From Pantoea latae (GTDB taxonomy: Bacteria; Pseudomonadota; Gammaproteobacteria; Enterobacterales; Enterobacteriaceae), in contig NZ_MWUE01000017.1 of the NCBI RefSeq assembly GCF_002077695.1, positions 220,910 to 284,909 of the forward strand: 64,000 nt of DNA, written 5' to 3'. Under the pieces are notes generated by a model. The model searched no databases and was not told where the DNA came from. It was given only the letters and a program-made list of their open reading frames with translations. A program made the translations under genes and the position numbers. Positions 53,366 to 61,347 of this stretch are shown here, piece after piece. How positions within the stretch are numbered: the first letter of the stretch is position 1; every line of letters begins with the position of its first letter.

Positions 53366-55951
53366 TCATCCCTGTTTTCCGACCGTGCCCGCGCTGGTGG
53401 ACGCGTAATCAACCGTCTGAGGCTGAGTGCCATAACACAGCACAGTGACGCTTATCAGTGCGGACTTTTCACTGGATGCCAGCGTGTCAGGATCGAGATT
53501 CAGCTGACAGCGTTCGGCAGAACGATCTCCCCAGGAAACCTGCAGCTGATTGATCTCTTTATCCAGTCGAAGGTAAATCTGGCCGCCCTGCGATACGGTG
53601 CTCACCTTATTGCCCTTTTCATCTTGGACCGACGCGCCGTAAGGCAATACGTTTCCATCGGCCTGTCTGGCGCGAATTAATAACGATTTTCCTTTGCGGG
53701 TCTGGTAATTCAGCTTCACAACGGCGCCTTCCACGGGAATAACGCGCTGTTGTGTCGCGTCAAGCTCGACATCAAGATCGATTCCCTTGGGATCAATTGC
53801 CAGTTCATTGATGCGATAGGGATTAAGATTTGGCACAAGGGCCAGACCTTGCTTATTTAAAACGATATTCGGATAACCGACCACGTGCGCGCCGCCTGCA
53901 TCTGCGGCTTTAACCACCGCATAGGTTTTAGACTGATAGGCGCTGAACGCCATGCCGTCGGATAAAGCGACCACGGCGCCGCTGGCGCCCGCAGAGGTAG
54001 TGTGATATCGGCTTCCTTGCGTATGAGAGAGTGATAAGGTGCTATAAGGCGAGCGATATTGTCCGCTTACCGAACCAGAATAACGTTTATCCACATCACG
54101 AGAGGCGCTGATATTATAATTATATTGATTATGATCGCCTGAAATACCATTCACTGACGTTTGCGTAGTAATGCCATCTTTATTATGCGCGGCGTTGGCA
54201 GTAAAATAATTTTTTGCGCTATTTCCCAGGGGTAATGAAACATCAAGTGATAGCTGAGTATCCTGTCCGCCGGTGGAATATAATAATCGGTTGGCGGAGA
54301 ATGTATAGGATATCTGTTTGTAAGCATGGGTATAGCCAAGCTGGAACTGGGTATTCGCTGCGCTATTATCCCAATAGTTCTGAGCAAAACCAGTAAGATA
54401 GAGATTGCCAAATGAATCGCCAAAATTTTGGCTGGCGGTAACGGAAAAACGTTCTTTCGGCCGGGAGAGATAGCTGCGTTTTTTATTACCGTTCTTTTTA
54501 TAATGGTTGTTAATCTGAATGGCGTCATTATAGCTGTAATATCCCGAGGTGGAAAAGCGCCAGGCAGCTATCGTCAGGTTAGTATTGGTGAGCGACAATT
54601 TCTTGCTGTAGGTAGCGCGATAACTCATTCCCCGAGCGGTTTGACCACCATAAGCGGTTTTTGCATGGGAAATATCCAGCGAAATGGCGCCAATCGGCAA
54701 GCCAAACGCGCCGCCTAATAGCAGCGACTGATAATTATCCGATCCCTGCACGCCGGCATAGCCGGTCAGGCTGTTACTTATGCCGTGCTGTAAGGTTGCC
54801 TGATACAGGGCAGGGGTGTAAACCAGATTCTCCCGACGCGATACGCCGCCGGTTAGGGTGTAGTAGGTCATCCCTGGCCGTTTCAGACGTGTGATTGCCG
54901 CAAAAGGCACGGTAAAGCGGGTTTCGCTGCCGTCGGCCTCTTGAATGGTGACGTCCAGATCACCACCGTAGCCCGTGGGATAGAGATCGTTAATATTGAA
55001 AGCGCCGGGAGGCACCGTGGTCTCAAAAATTTTGCTGCCGTTTTGCCTCACGGTAACCTGCGCATTGCTGCGGGCCACGCCATGGATCTCCGGTGCATAT
55101 CCACGCTGTGAGTCGGGCCACATTTGATCGACGGTCGAAAGCTGTGCGCCGCGAAAGGAGAGGGTATCGAATATCTCGCCGCTGGTGTTGCCTTCACCCA
55201 GCAGCAGACGCGACCTGATAGCGGTAATATCGCGCTGAACGTAGCTGTTAATATTATCGTAATGATGAAGCTCGCTATTGCGCTGGCGCTGCCAGCTAAG
55301 CGCGCCGTCATGACGCAACATCCAGCCATTGATATTAAAGCCTGCCAGCGCACGGCCGTAAAAAGAGTGAGACTCCTCGTCGCGCCGCACTGCCCGATAG
55401 TAGTTAGTGGTGTAGTTAAGGGTAAAAGCGTTTTCGCCACGCTCCCAGAACGCCGGCGAGACATAACCGCGCGCGGCGCGCGCCAGATAAATTTGTGGAA
55501 TAGCAATATCCAGCTGCATATCACCACTGTTGATGGTCGCGTTGCTGCCCTTAACAACCTCTTCGAGCGACAGGCACTCCTCCGCCGCGCGCAATCTCTC
55601 TGCTTGCTGGTCAGTGATGACGCTCTCTTTTATCGCCAGGCTTTTCACCAGATCCCATGACAAACAGGCTTTAGTCCCGTCTTTGTCAGGTATTACGCGG
55701 ACAGTGTTTCGGCCTAGCTGGCGTCCGTTGAGATAAATATCCAGCGTATAGATCCCCGGATCGACAGGATTGCCCTTTGCATAGCGTGAAACGTCGATTT
55801 TTACGCCGGGCATATTTCTGACGAACTCGTCGTTAAAGTCATAGCTATCGTCAGCGCCATATGAAGCGGCCGCGGCGGTAAGACACAGCGTAAAAAAAGA
55901 GCGACGAAGGCCTCTGCCTGTAGGCTGAAATGAGGAGGCTGTAGATGCCAT
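53366..55951 (-). CDS. outer membrane fimbrial usher
   Basis: An 861-residue chaperone-usher pathway usher. After a signal region (RSFFTLCLTAAAASYG) it shows the N-terminal domain YDFNDEFVRNMPGVKIDVSR, then LPFAITRLKRPG-type barrel segments (TVPFAAITRLKRPGMTYYTL), the plug-linked PPGAFNINDLYPTGYGGDLD, and GYPNIVLNKQGLALVPNLNP near the C-terminus. It assembles and exports the pilus through a 24-stranded barrel. The start at 55951, with AGGAAACC nine bases upstream, is used; the frame is open further into the chaperone gene. Confidence 0.92.
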   Translation of the reverse strand: MASTASSFQPTGRGLRRSFFTLCLTAAAASYGADDSYDFNDEFVRNMPGVKIDVSRYAKGNPVDPGIYTLDIYLNGRQLGRNTVRVIPDKDGTKACLSWDLVKSLAIKESVITDQQAERLRAAEECLSLEEVVKGSNATINSGDMQLDIAIPQIYLARAARGYVSPAFWERGENAFTLNYTTNYYRAVRRDEESHSFYGRALAGFNINGWMLRHDGALSWQRQRNSELHHYDNINSYVQRDITAIRSRLLLGEGNTSGEIFDTLSFRGAQLSTVDQMWPDSQRGYAPEIHGVARSNAQVTVRQNGSKIFETTVPPGAFNINDLYPTGYGGDLDVTIQEADGSETRFTVPFAAITRLKRPGMTYYTLTGGVSRRENLVYTPALYQATLQHGISNSLTGYAGVQGSDNYQSLLLGGAFGLPIGAISLDISHAKTAYGGQTARGMSYRATYSKKLSLTNTNLTIAAWRFSTSGYYSYNDAIQINNHYKKNGNKKRSYLSRPKERFSVTASQNFGDSFGNLYLTGFAQNYWDNSAANTQFQLGYTHAYKQISYTFSANRLLYSTGGQDTQLSLDVSLPLGNSAKNYFTANAAHNKDGITTQTSVNGISGDHNQYNYNISASRDVDKRYSGSVSGQYRSPYSTLSLSHTQGSRYHTTSAGASGAVVALSDGMAFSAYQSKTYAVVKAADAGGAHVVGYPNIVLNKQGLALVPNLNPYRINELAIDPKGIDLDVELDATQQRVIPVEGAVVKLNYQTRKGKSLLIRARQADGNVLPYGASVQDEKGNKVSTVSQGGQIYLRLDKEINQLQVSWGDRSAERCQLNLDPDTLASSEKSALISVTVLCYGTQPQTVDYASTSAGTVGKQG

Positions 55952-55973
55952 CTTTGACGGTTTCCTGAAAAAA

Positions 55974-56711
55974 CTACTGAGTAAGCTGGCTATCAACGCT
56001 GCGTGCCGCGCCGTAATCATCCAGGTACTGATAATGAATATCGGGTTTAATCTGGGTTAACGCTCCGCCATGCAGGGTAAATTCCTGGGTGGCGCCGGGC
56101 GCCAGCATCTCGCCGCGTTGGGTGGTGAGCTGGCGCCCTGAGAGCGAGTCAACGGTTACCCGCGATACATTGACGAAGTAGGGCGAAGGATTGCTTGCCG
56201 TCAGCCGGTCGCTTTTGCTGCCCTTACGCCAGATCAGGCCAGCCGCCGCCTGTTTCGCGCCTTCCTCGCTTAACGAGCCGGGGCGAAAGAAAATTTTGAT
56301 GCGGCTCCGCAGCGCCATTTGCAGTTGATTTTTACCCGCCAGCTTTTTATCTGTTGGTGGAATATCCAGTACGTTGAGCCAGAAAACTGACTCCTTCGTC
56401 GCGGCCTGGTTATGACCGGTGTAAATGAGGCGCAGCGTCTGCCCTTTATGCGCCTCTACGCGACTGACCGGCGGCAGCAAAACAAAGGGCACATCAATTT
56501 TATCCAGTGCCTGATGGGCGTCGCCGTCGTCAATCCAGGCCTGAACCAGAGCGGGCCGATCGGCGCGATTATTCAGGCGCACAGTGACCTCTTTCTCAGC
56601 GGCCGGATAGATAATACGCGTGCCGGTAATCGTGATGCCAGCTAAGGCAGACGATGAAAAAAGACAGGCGCTCAGCAGCGCCGCAATGAGATGACAAATA
56701 ATTTGTTTCAT
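55974..56711 (-). CDS. periplasmic fimbrial chaperone (PapD-like)
   Basis: A 245-residue chaperone. The signal peptide MKQIICHLIAALLSACLFSS ends ..ALA before GITITGTRIIYPAAEKEVTV. The conserved subunit-binding residues are in LNNRADRPALVQAWIDDGD, and the signature FWLNVLDIPPTDKKLAGKNQ followed by LQMALRSRIKIFFRP is diagnostic. It folds pilus subunits by donor-strand complementation before they meet the usher. It is between the main pilin and usher genes. Confidence 0.94.
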   Translation of the reverse strand: MKQIICHLIAALLSACLFSSSALAGITITGTRIIYPAAEKEVTVRLNNRADRPALVQAWIDDGDAHQALDKIDVPFVLLPPVSRVEAHKGQTLRLIYTGHNQAATKESVFWLNVLDIPPTDKKLAGKNQLQMALRSRIKIFFRPGSLSEEGAKQAAAGLIWRKGSKSDRLTASNPSPYFVNVSRVTVDSLSGRQLTTQRGEMLAPGATQEFTLHGGALTQIKPDIHYQYLDDYGAARSVDSQLTQ

Positions 56712-56770
56712 AAGCCGATAGTGTGGGCGTGCAGAAAAAGAGGTGAGGGCAAGGCCCTTACCTTAATTAA

Positions 56771-57280
56771 TTAAAGATAAACAATGGAAAACGTCACTGA
56801 TGAAGCAACAGAACCTGCCGTCACCGGTCCGGTGGCGTAATACTGCGCCGAATAGGACAGCGAGGCCTGACCATTCGTCAGCGGAACGGTCGTTGCTGAG
56901 GAAGTCTGATCGGCACTGCCGATATTAATTGGACTCTTCGCGCTGTCCAGCAGCTGCAGATCAAGATTGGTTGCCGCGCCGGTATTATTCAGACGGCCAT
57001 TAGCATTTACGTTGGCGCCCTGTTCAAAATAGGCATAGACGTTTCCCGTGGCGGGCGAACAGTCGGTCAAACTAATTTTGAAATCCATCGCACCCGCAAC
57101 CTGCGCGGCCGTTGTCAATGCGCCAGTACCCAGCTCTGGCAGAACAACCACGGGAGAGTTAGCCGTGCAGGTCTGGCTTTTAATCAGGCCGGTAAACGTA
57201 ACCGTGCCGTCTGAGGCCTGAGCAGCAGAAATATAAGCCGCAGCCATCAGGCTGAGTGCTAATACAGAAACCTTTTTCAT
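56771..57280 (-). CDS. major fimbrial subunit (type 1-like pilin)
   Basis: A 169-residue pilin. The signal peptide MKKVSVLALSLMAAAYISAA ends ..QAS before DGTVTFTGLIKSQTCTANSP. The first conserved cysteine is in SQTCTA and the second in LTDCSPATGNVYAYF, forming the usual disulfide. It ends ASSVTFSIVYL with the beta-zipper penultimate tyrosine. First gene of the fimbrial operon, 60 bases before the chaperone gene; the short gap allows differential expression. Confidence 0.93.
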   Translation of the reverse strand: MKKVSVLALSLMAAAYISAAQASDGTVTFTGLIKSQTCTANSPVVVLPELGTGALTTAAQVAGAMDFKISLTDCSPATGNVYAYFEQGANVNANGRLNNTGAATNLDLQLLDSAKSPINIGSADQTSSATTVPLTNGQASLSYSAQYYATGPVTAGSVASSVTFSIVYL

Positions 57281-57596
57281 ATACTTTCCTTTGTATAAAT
57301 GTAATGACGAACTTACCTGTGTGATGAGTCATTCAGCCTGAGCTTTTTACTCATCGTTGCTTCTCTGGAAAAAACCTTCCCAGAAAAAATCACAGCATCA
57401 GGAGCAAATGCAGCTTGAATTTCCAGTAAGGCTCAGCGATCTAAGCCGCTTACCGGCTGCGCTGGCGCATTGTTATCAGGATAGAGGGTCTCAGCTTCAA
57501 TTTCAGGCAATAAACAATTCACGATACAAAAACAAGAATTAATAATGTTCATCCCCTGAAGATTTAAATAGGCATTAGTGTTATATCCACGGGTTT
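57281..57596. other. intergenic region between microcin and pilin genes
   Basis: A 316-base gap on the minus-strand side of the microcin gene. It should contain the fimbrial promoter. A 39-codon frame on the minus strand (start near 57550, MNIINSCFCIVNCLLPEIEA) has an AGGGG but no family likeness. No convincing immunity gene or terminator is seen. Confidence 0.35.
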
Positions 57597-57914
57597 TTAG
57601 CCTGTAATTACATCAGCATTGAGGTCAAGCTGATTTTCGACAATTTTATTGAACCATGATGATGTGGTGCTCCAGCCATTAATGGCGCCATAAAGCGCGC
57701 CGTCAACCAGACCAACTACCGCCCCAACGATTAAACCACCTGCGCCGCCAACCACGCCTGCGCCTATAATGCCTCCGGTGCTGCCACCGCTCATCGCCCA
57801 TTTAAGACCAAAAGCGGTTATGCCTGCGACGGCGCCGATCACGACTGAACCGACAAAATCAAAAAGGCCTGCGCCAGAAACATGCTCTATTTCATATGGC
57901 GTTAATATTCTCAT
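57597..57914 (-). CDS. candidate class II microcin precursor (double-glycine-type leader)
   Basis: A 105-residue peptide precursor. The leader MRILTPYEIEHVSGA closely resembles that of colicin V (MRTLTLNELDSVSGG), with Leu, Glu and Val at the positions read by C39 peptidases and a GA cleavage pair. The predicted mature part of about 90 residues is very hydrophobic and glycine-rich (VVGGAGGLIVGAVVGLVDGA), has no cysteine and ends ..DLNADVITG. AGAGGAAA lies upstream. Size (ColV precursor 103) and properties fit a membrane-active microcin exported by the CvaA/CvaB/TolC-like system 6-9 kb downstream on the same strand. A Fur-like box lies 95 bases upstream. No immunity gene is evident. Function is inferred. 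Confidence 0.78.
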   Translation of the reverse strand: MRILTPYEIEHVSGAGLFDFVGSVVIGAVAGITAFGLKWAMSGGSTGGIIGAGVVGGAGGLIVGAVVGLVDGALYGAINGWSTTSSWFNKIVENQLDLNADVITG

Positions 57915-58916
57915 TTGAGGATTTTCCTCTGGTTAGTTTTTGCAAATTTACTGATTAGGATTGTGCTTATTTGATGAATTTGTCAGAGGAAGTTAAATAG
58001 CAAAAAAGCCATAATGATAATTATCAGGTAATTGCTTGTATTTCGCCTTTTTGACATAACATGTATTTAACTTGAGTATTCATCAACTACATATTTTTAT
58101 GATTTTTTTGTCTTGTGTCCTATAGTTTATTTTCGATTTTTAGTATTACCTTATCAAACAGGAAAAGAAGTCTGCTCTGTTAGCGGGGGCTTTTAAAGGA
58201 TGCACTAACTGATGTTGCAGTCAGGTGATAAAGCGCTGGATGACCTGTTTTTTGGTAAAAAAGAATGTAAACGTGTTGGCTGTTATCGGGCAATCTGGCA
58301 TAAAAGAAAGGAAAATTGCATCTGGTTTTTTATCCTTTTTAGAAGGCAAATATCGGCATAAAAAACTAAATAGATGGTTGTTTTATATTTAACTGTCTAT
58401 TTTGAGACAATTCAGTAAAGTTGCCTGTGTCAGTTGACGCGAGCGTTAGATGGAATTTTAAAAAGCAACATCTATTCCTTAATGAGGATGCGTGTGTAGC
58501 ATTATAGGTTTAATGGTTTATTTTTTATTAAACAAATGCGCAGCCTTAACAAGTATGCCGATTTGGCGGGTATTAATTCTTTTTTTAGGAAAATAGATAT
58601 TAGCGATCATGAAAATTCCATTTTTTAGTCGAAGTGACTGAAAAGGTGGTGTGTATATAGCGTTAAATTTTGATGTGAAAATTTTTTGCTGTATTTCGTG
58701 CTGATTTCGCTCCCGTAGTGGGATTGAAATTCTTCTGAACCTACTTAATATAGCTCGTCCGTTCACTGATTTTCTACAAGACGAAACACAGGAGGTAGCC
58801 AGAAAGCAACATTCAACGAACCAGGGAAAGTGACGTAAAGCGTGAAAAGAGGGATTTTTCATCATCGTTGAAGCTAATTACTGGCTGCGAATGTCAGTTT
58901 GATTGAGTTAACTAAT
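57915..58916. other. 1-kb AT-rich region upstream of the microcin gene
   Basis: This gap between the divergent microcin and regulator genes is strikingly AT-rich with no recognised gene. A 49-codon frame at 58212-58361 (MLQSGDKALDDLFFGKKECK, C-terminal FFILFRR) and a 115-codon frame on the minus strand at 58518-58865 are open but lack family features. Either could be an immunity gene; evidence is thin. Confidence 0.35.
58010..58028. promoter_or_regulatory. Fur-box-like site upstream of the microcin gene
   Basis: The 19-mer around ATAATGATAATTATC matches the Fur consensus at 14 of 19 positions by eye. It is 96 bases before the microcin ATG, where it could overlap the promoter. ColV and several other class II microcins are iron-regulated. 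Confidence 0.5.
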
Positions 58917-59507
58917 ATGTACAGAGTGACTGAAAATCATGAGCGAATTATCGATGCGCTGGCGGGTTATACCCAGATTGCTGGCCCCGATGAAATCTCG
59001 CGAGGTAAACGCCGTTATCATCTGAGTAAAGATAACGTTCGCCGGGTAATGTTTATCCTGGACGGCGATTTTCTGCTTAAGCTGAAAAACGGGCATAAAG
59101 TCTTAAATATTATTTCTGCCCCCTTTGTGGTCGGCGTCACGCCTGCGTTAGAGGATCCTCCAGTCTATCTGGAAAGAATAGACTACGGCAAAGTGAGCTT
59201 TATCGATTACGACACCTTCTGGCAATTAGTGTTTGAGAAAGATCTGTTTAACGATGCTATGTCGATTGTATCGGGTCACGATTCCGATTTGATGAGCTAT
59301 ATCCAGCTGCCGAAGGGAAATTCCTACGATGAGGTGCTGTCATTGATCGCGCGCTGGACAAAGCTACCGCCGCATCTAAAAAAACGCTTTTCCGCACTTT
59401 ATCTGATCGAGCATAGCTCTCATCTTTCAAAAAGCTCGATCTGTCGGGTGCTGAAAGAGCTGAAAGAGAAAGGCGAACTGGAGCTGGTAAATGGCAAATT
59501 CAGCTAA
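58917..59507 (+). CDS. Crp/IprA-like winged-helix transcriptional regulator
   Basis: A 196-residue protein with an N-terminal cupin-like sensor fold (KRRYHLSKDNVRRVMFILDG, GHKVLNIISAPFVVGVTPAL) resembling the cyclic-nucleotide-binding domain in shape but without an obvious cAMP pocket. A C-terminal winged helix follows (LIEHSSHLSKSSICRVLKEL and KEKGELELVNGKFS). It looks like the IprA/YaiV class seen near surface-structure genes. A TTG at 58899 is in frame; ATG 58917 is preferred, though no strong ribosome-binding site is seen. It precedes a LuxR-type regulator gene by 49 bases. Confidence 0.68.
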   Translation: MYRVTENHERIIDALAGYTQIAGPDEISRGKRRYHLSKDNVRRVMFILDGDFLLKLKNGHKVLNIISAPFVVGVTPALEDPPVYLERIDYGKVSFIDYDTFWQLVFEKDLFNDAMSIVSGHDSDLMSYIQLPKGNSYDEVLSLIARWTKLPPHLKKRFSALYLIEHSSHLSKSSICRVLKELKEKGELELVNGKFS

Positions 59508-59556
59508 CGCTTTTCCTGTGGAATAGATCCTGCCGGGCGACGAAAGGAAAGCCGTC

Positions 59557-60198
59557 ATGGAAGTGAAAATTGTTTGCATGGATGAAAATTATTACTTCAG
59601 GCTGGGCATCGCTGAGATCCTCAAAGAGTTAATGCTGCCTGGCGCCCGCGTGACCTTTCTCACGGGTGCGCACGCTCATAGCCTGCAACAGGCGGACCTG
59701 AACATTATTAACGTTTCGCAGTGGCGGCTGTTTATGTGTCAGCCAGCTTATCGTTTCCGTAAGCCCGGCAGCTTATTGCTGGTTTTTACCGAAAGCGCTA
59801 ATGACTTCAAATCGGAAATCCTGCCGGTCTGCTATCAGGCGCTAACGGTTATTGGCCGCAAAGAAACCATCAGGCAGGTAAGAGACAAAATTGCGCGCGC
59901 ATGGCTCAAAGCACAGGATGAAGGCACAAAAACCTATCTGCCCTCTGACTGCGTGGGGTGTAGCTATTCACGCATTTCGCTGGTGCAGCTGCAGGTATTG
60001 AGCTTTCTCAAAAAAGGAAAATCAGTTCGTCAAATAGCGCAGAGTCTGGATCTCTCGATAAAAACGATCTATGCGCATAAGTATAACGTAATGAAAAAAT
60101 TCGATCTCAAAGGAGAAAAAGAATTTTATTCCTTTCTGAACGATCTGACTTTACTTGAGTTATATAAGGGGGTGGTGGAAGAAAAAAACGCCTTCTGA
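59557..60198 (+). CDS. LuxR-type regulator with degenerate receiver domain
   Basis: A 213-residue protein. The N-terminal domain resembles a response-regulator receiver (VKIVCMDENYYFRLGIAEIL), but the usual phospho-acceptor strand reads ADLNIINVSQW with Asn where Asp is expected, so phosphorylation is doubtful. The C-terminal helix-turn-helix is clear: RISLVQLQVLSFLKKGKSVR and QSLDLSIKTIYAHKYNVMKK. GGAAAG precedes the ATG. It lies between the IprA-like gene and the OmpA-like/adhesin genes, so local control of adhesion genes is likely. Confidence 0.75.
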   Translation: MEVKIVCMDENYYFRLGIAEILKELMLPGARVTFLTGAHAHSLQQADLNIINVSQWRLFMCQPAYRFRKPGSLLLVFTESANDFKSEILPVCYQALTVIGRKETIRQVRDKIARAWLKAQDEGTKTYLPSDCVGCSYSRISLVQLQVLSFLKKGKSVRQIAQSLDLSIKTIYAHKYNVMKKFDLKGEKEFYSFLNDLTLLELYKGVVEEKNAF

Positions 60199-60319
60199 TT
60201 ACGCGTTCACGTTAAAGCGCACAATTATAAAGATGATCCTCCGGCAATAGTCGGTGCGTTACCGTTCATTCAGATGTCGCATCCGTTATTTTTTTAATTC
60301 ATGTTTGTGAGAGAAACAT

Positions 60320-61306
60320 ATGAATAACAGTCCCCAACGACATCCCCCCAGCCTTGTTATATCGCGCAAAGTTGTGGTGGGGATAGTTACTGGTATCCTG
60401 GCCGTGTTATTAAGCTATATTTTTAGCCATTATGCCGCCGCGACAACGGCGCATAGCCCGGTTATCTCCTCCAGGGAAATCACGTTGCCCACCAGCAGCC
60501 GCTACTGGCAGGCGCTGGAAACGCATGCGCATATTATTGTCTATCGCAGTGATATTGCCGCCTCGCCCTCCGCCAGTAGCGTGCTCAACGTCTTTATCAA
60601 TGACCGTTATCACACCAGCGTTTTGCCGCAGGATCGCGCGGTCGATCTGGCGCTCTGTCCGGGTAAAAAAACCTTTAACGTCAGCGTGGGCCAGCTCAGT
60701 CAGCATCGCTATGCGCGCCCCGGCGTGGCGCGCGGGGTCTCGCCTGAGCTGGATATCGGCGAGCGCTACTACCTTGAGGTGACATTAGACGCGCAGGGAA
60801 AAATTGCCACGCGCTGGGCGCCAAAATCTGAAGCGGAAAGCGCGCTGATGCGCCTGAATCTGCAGCAGCGTACGCTGTCGCGCGTAATCAAAGAGCGCGA
60901 TTGCCCGGAAGTGATCTACAGCATCAGCCCCGATAAGCTCTACGTCAGCCAGCAGGGGCACGGCATGGAATTAAGCGAACCCGGCAATGACGTGCTGGCG
61001 GATCTGGTGAAAACCATTGAAAACGAATTTTATCAGATCGATAAACTCGTCGTCAGAAACCACAGCGAAGTGGATGAAATACTAACGCTCGAGCATCCGC
61101 TTTCGCAAATGCGCACCAACACCGTGGCGACCTGGCTGGTCAACTCCGAGATTAACGCGCCGGTCTATCAGGCAGAAGGCAGGGATCTTAAAAACTGCCA
61201 CGACATTTCTTCTCGTCGCTATGACGATCAGGCTTGCCTGAAATATCGAAGAAGCGTGGATGTTGAGGTGTATGGCGTTAAAAAATCAACGCGTTCACTT
61301 CATTAA
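60320..61306 (+). CDS. inner-membrane-anchored OmpA-like domain protein
   Basis: A 328-residue protein with one N-terminal transmembrane helix (VVVGIVTGILAVLLSYIFSH), a middle periplasmic domain of about 150 residues, and a C-terminal OmpA-like region: SISPDKLYVSQQGHGMELSE, EIDKL-type FYQIDKLVVRNHSEVDEILT and LEHPLSQMRTNTVATWLVNS, reminiscent of the peptidoglycan-binding loop. It directly precedes the giant adhesin gene and is probably co-transcribed (41-base gap). It may link the adhesin secretion apparatus to the cell wall; inferred. Confidence 0.68.
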   Translation: MNNSPQRHPPSLVISRKVVVGIVTGILAVLLSYIFSHYAAATTAHSPVISSREITLPTSSRYWQALETHAHIIVYRSDIAASPSASSVLNVFINDRYHTSVLPQDRAVDLALCPGKKTFNVSVGQLSQHRYARPGVARGVSPELDIGERYYLEVTLDAQGKIATRWAPKSEAESALMRLNLQQRTLSRVIKERDCPEVIYSISPDKLYVSQQGHGMELSEPGNDVLADLVKTIENEFYQIDKLVVRNHSEVDEILTLEHPLSQMRTNTVATWLVNSEINAPVYQAEGRDLKNCHDISSRRYDDQACLKYRRSVDVEVYGVKKSTRSLH

Positions 61307-61347
61307 TTTAATCAGTTAAACCCTCTTCGTGAATTAAGAAGGCTGTT

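Noticed and set aside
57357..57542. 61-codon plus-strand frame as a microcin immunity gene
   Set aside because: Starts with TTG, is highly polar with no membrane segment, and lies on the strand opposite to the microcin; immunity proteins of this class are usually membrane proteins.
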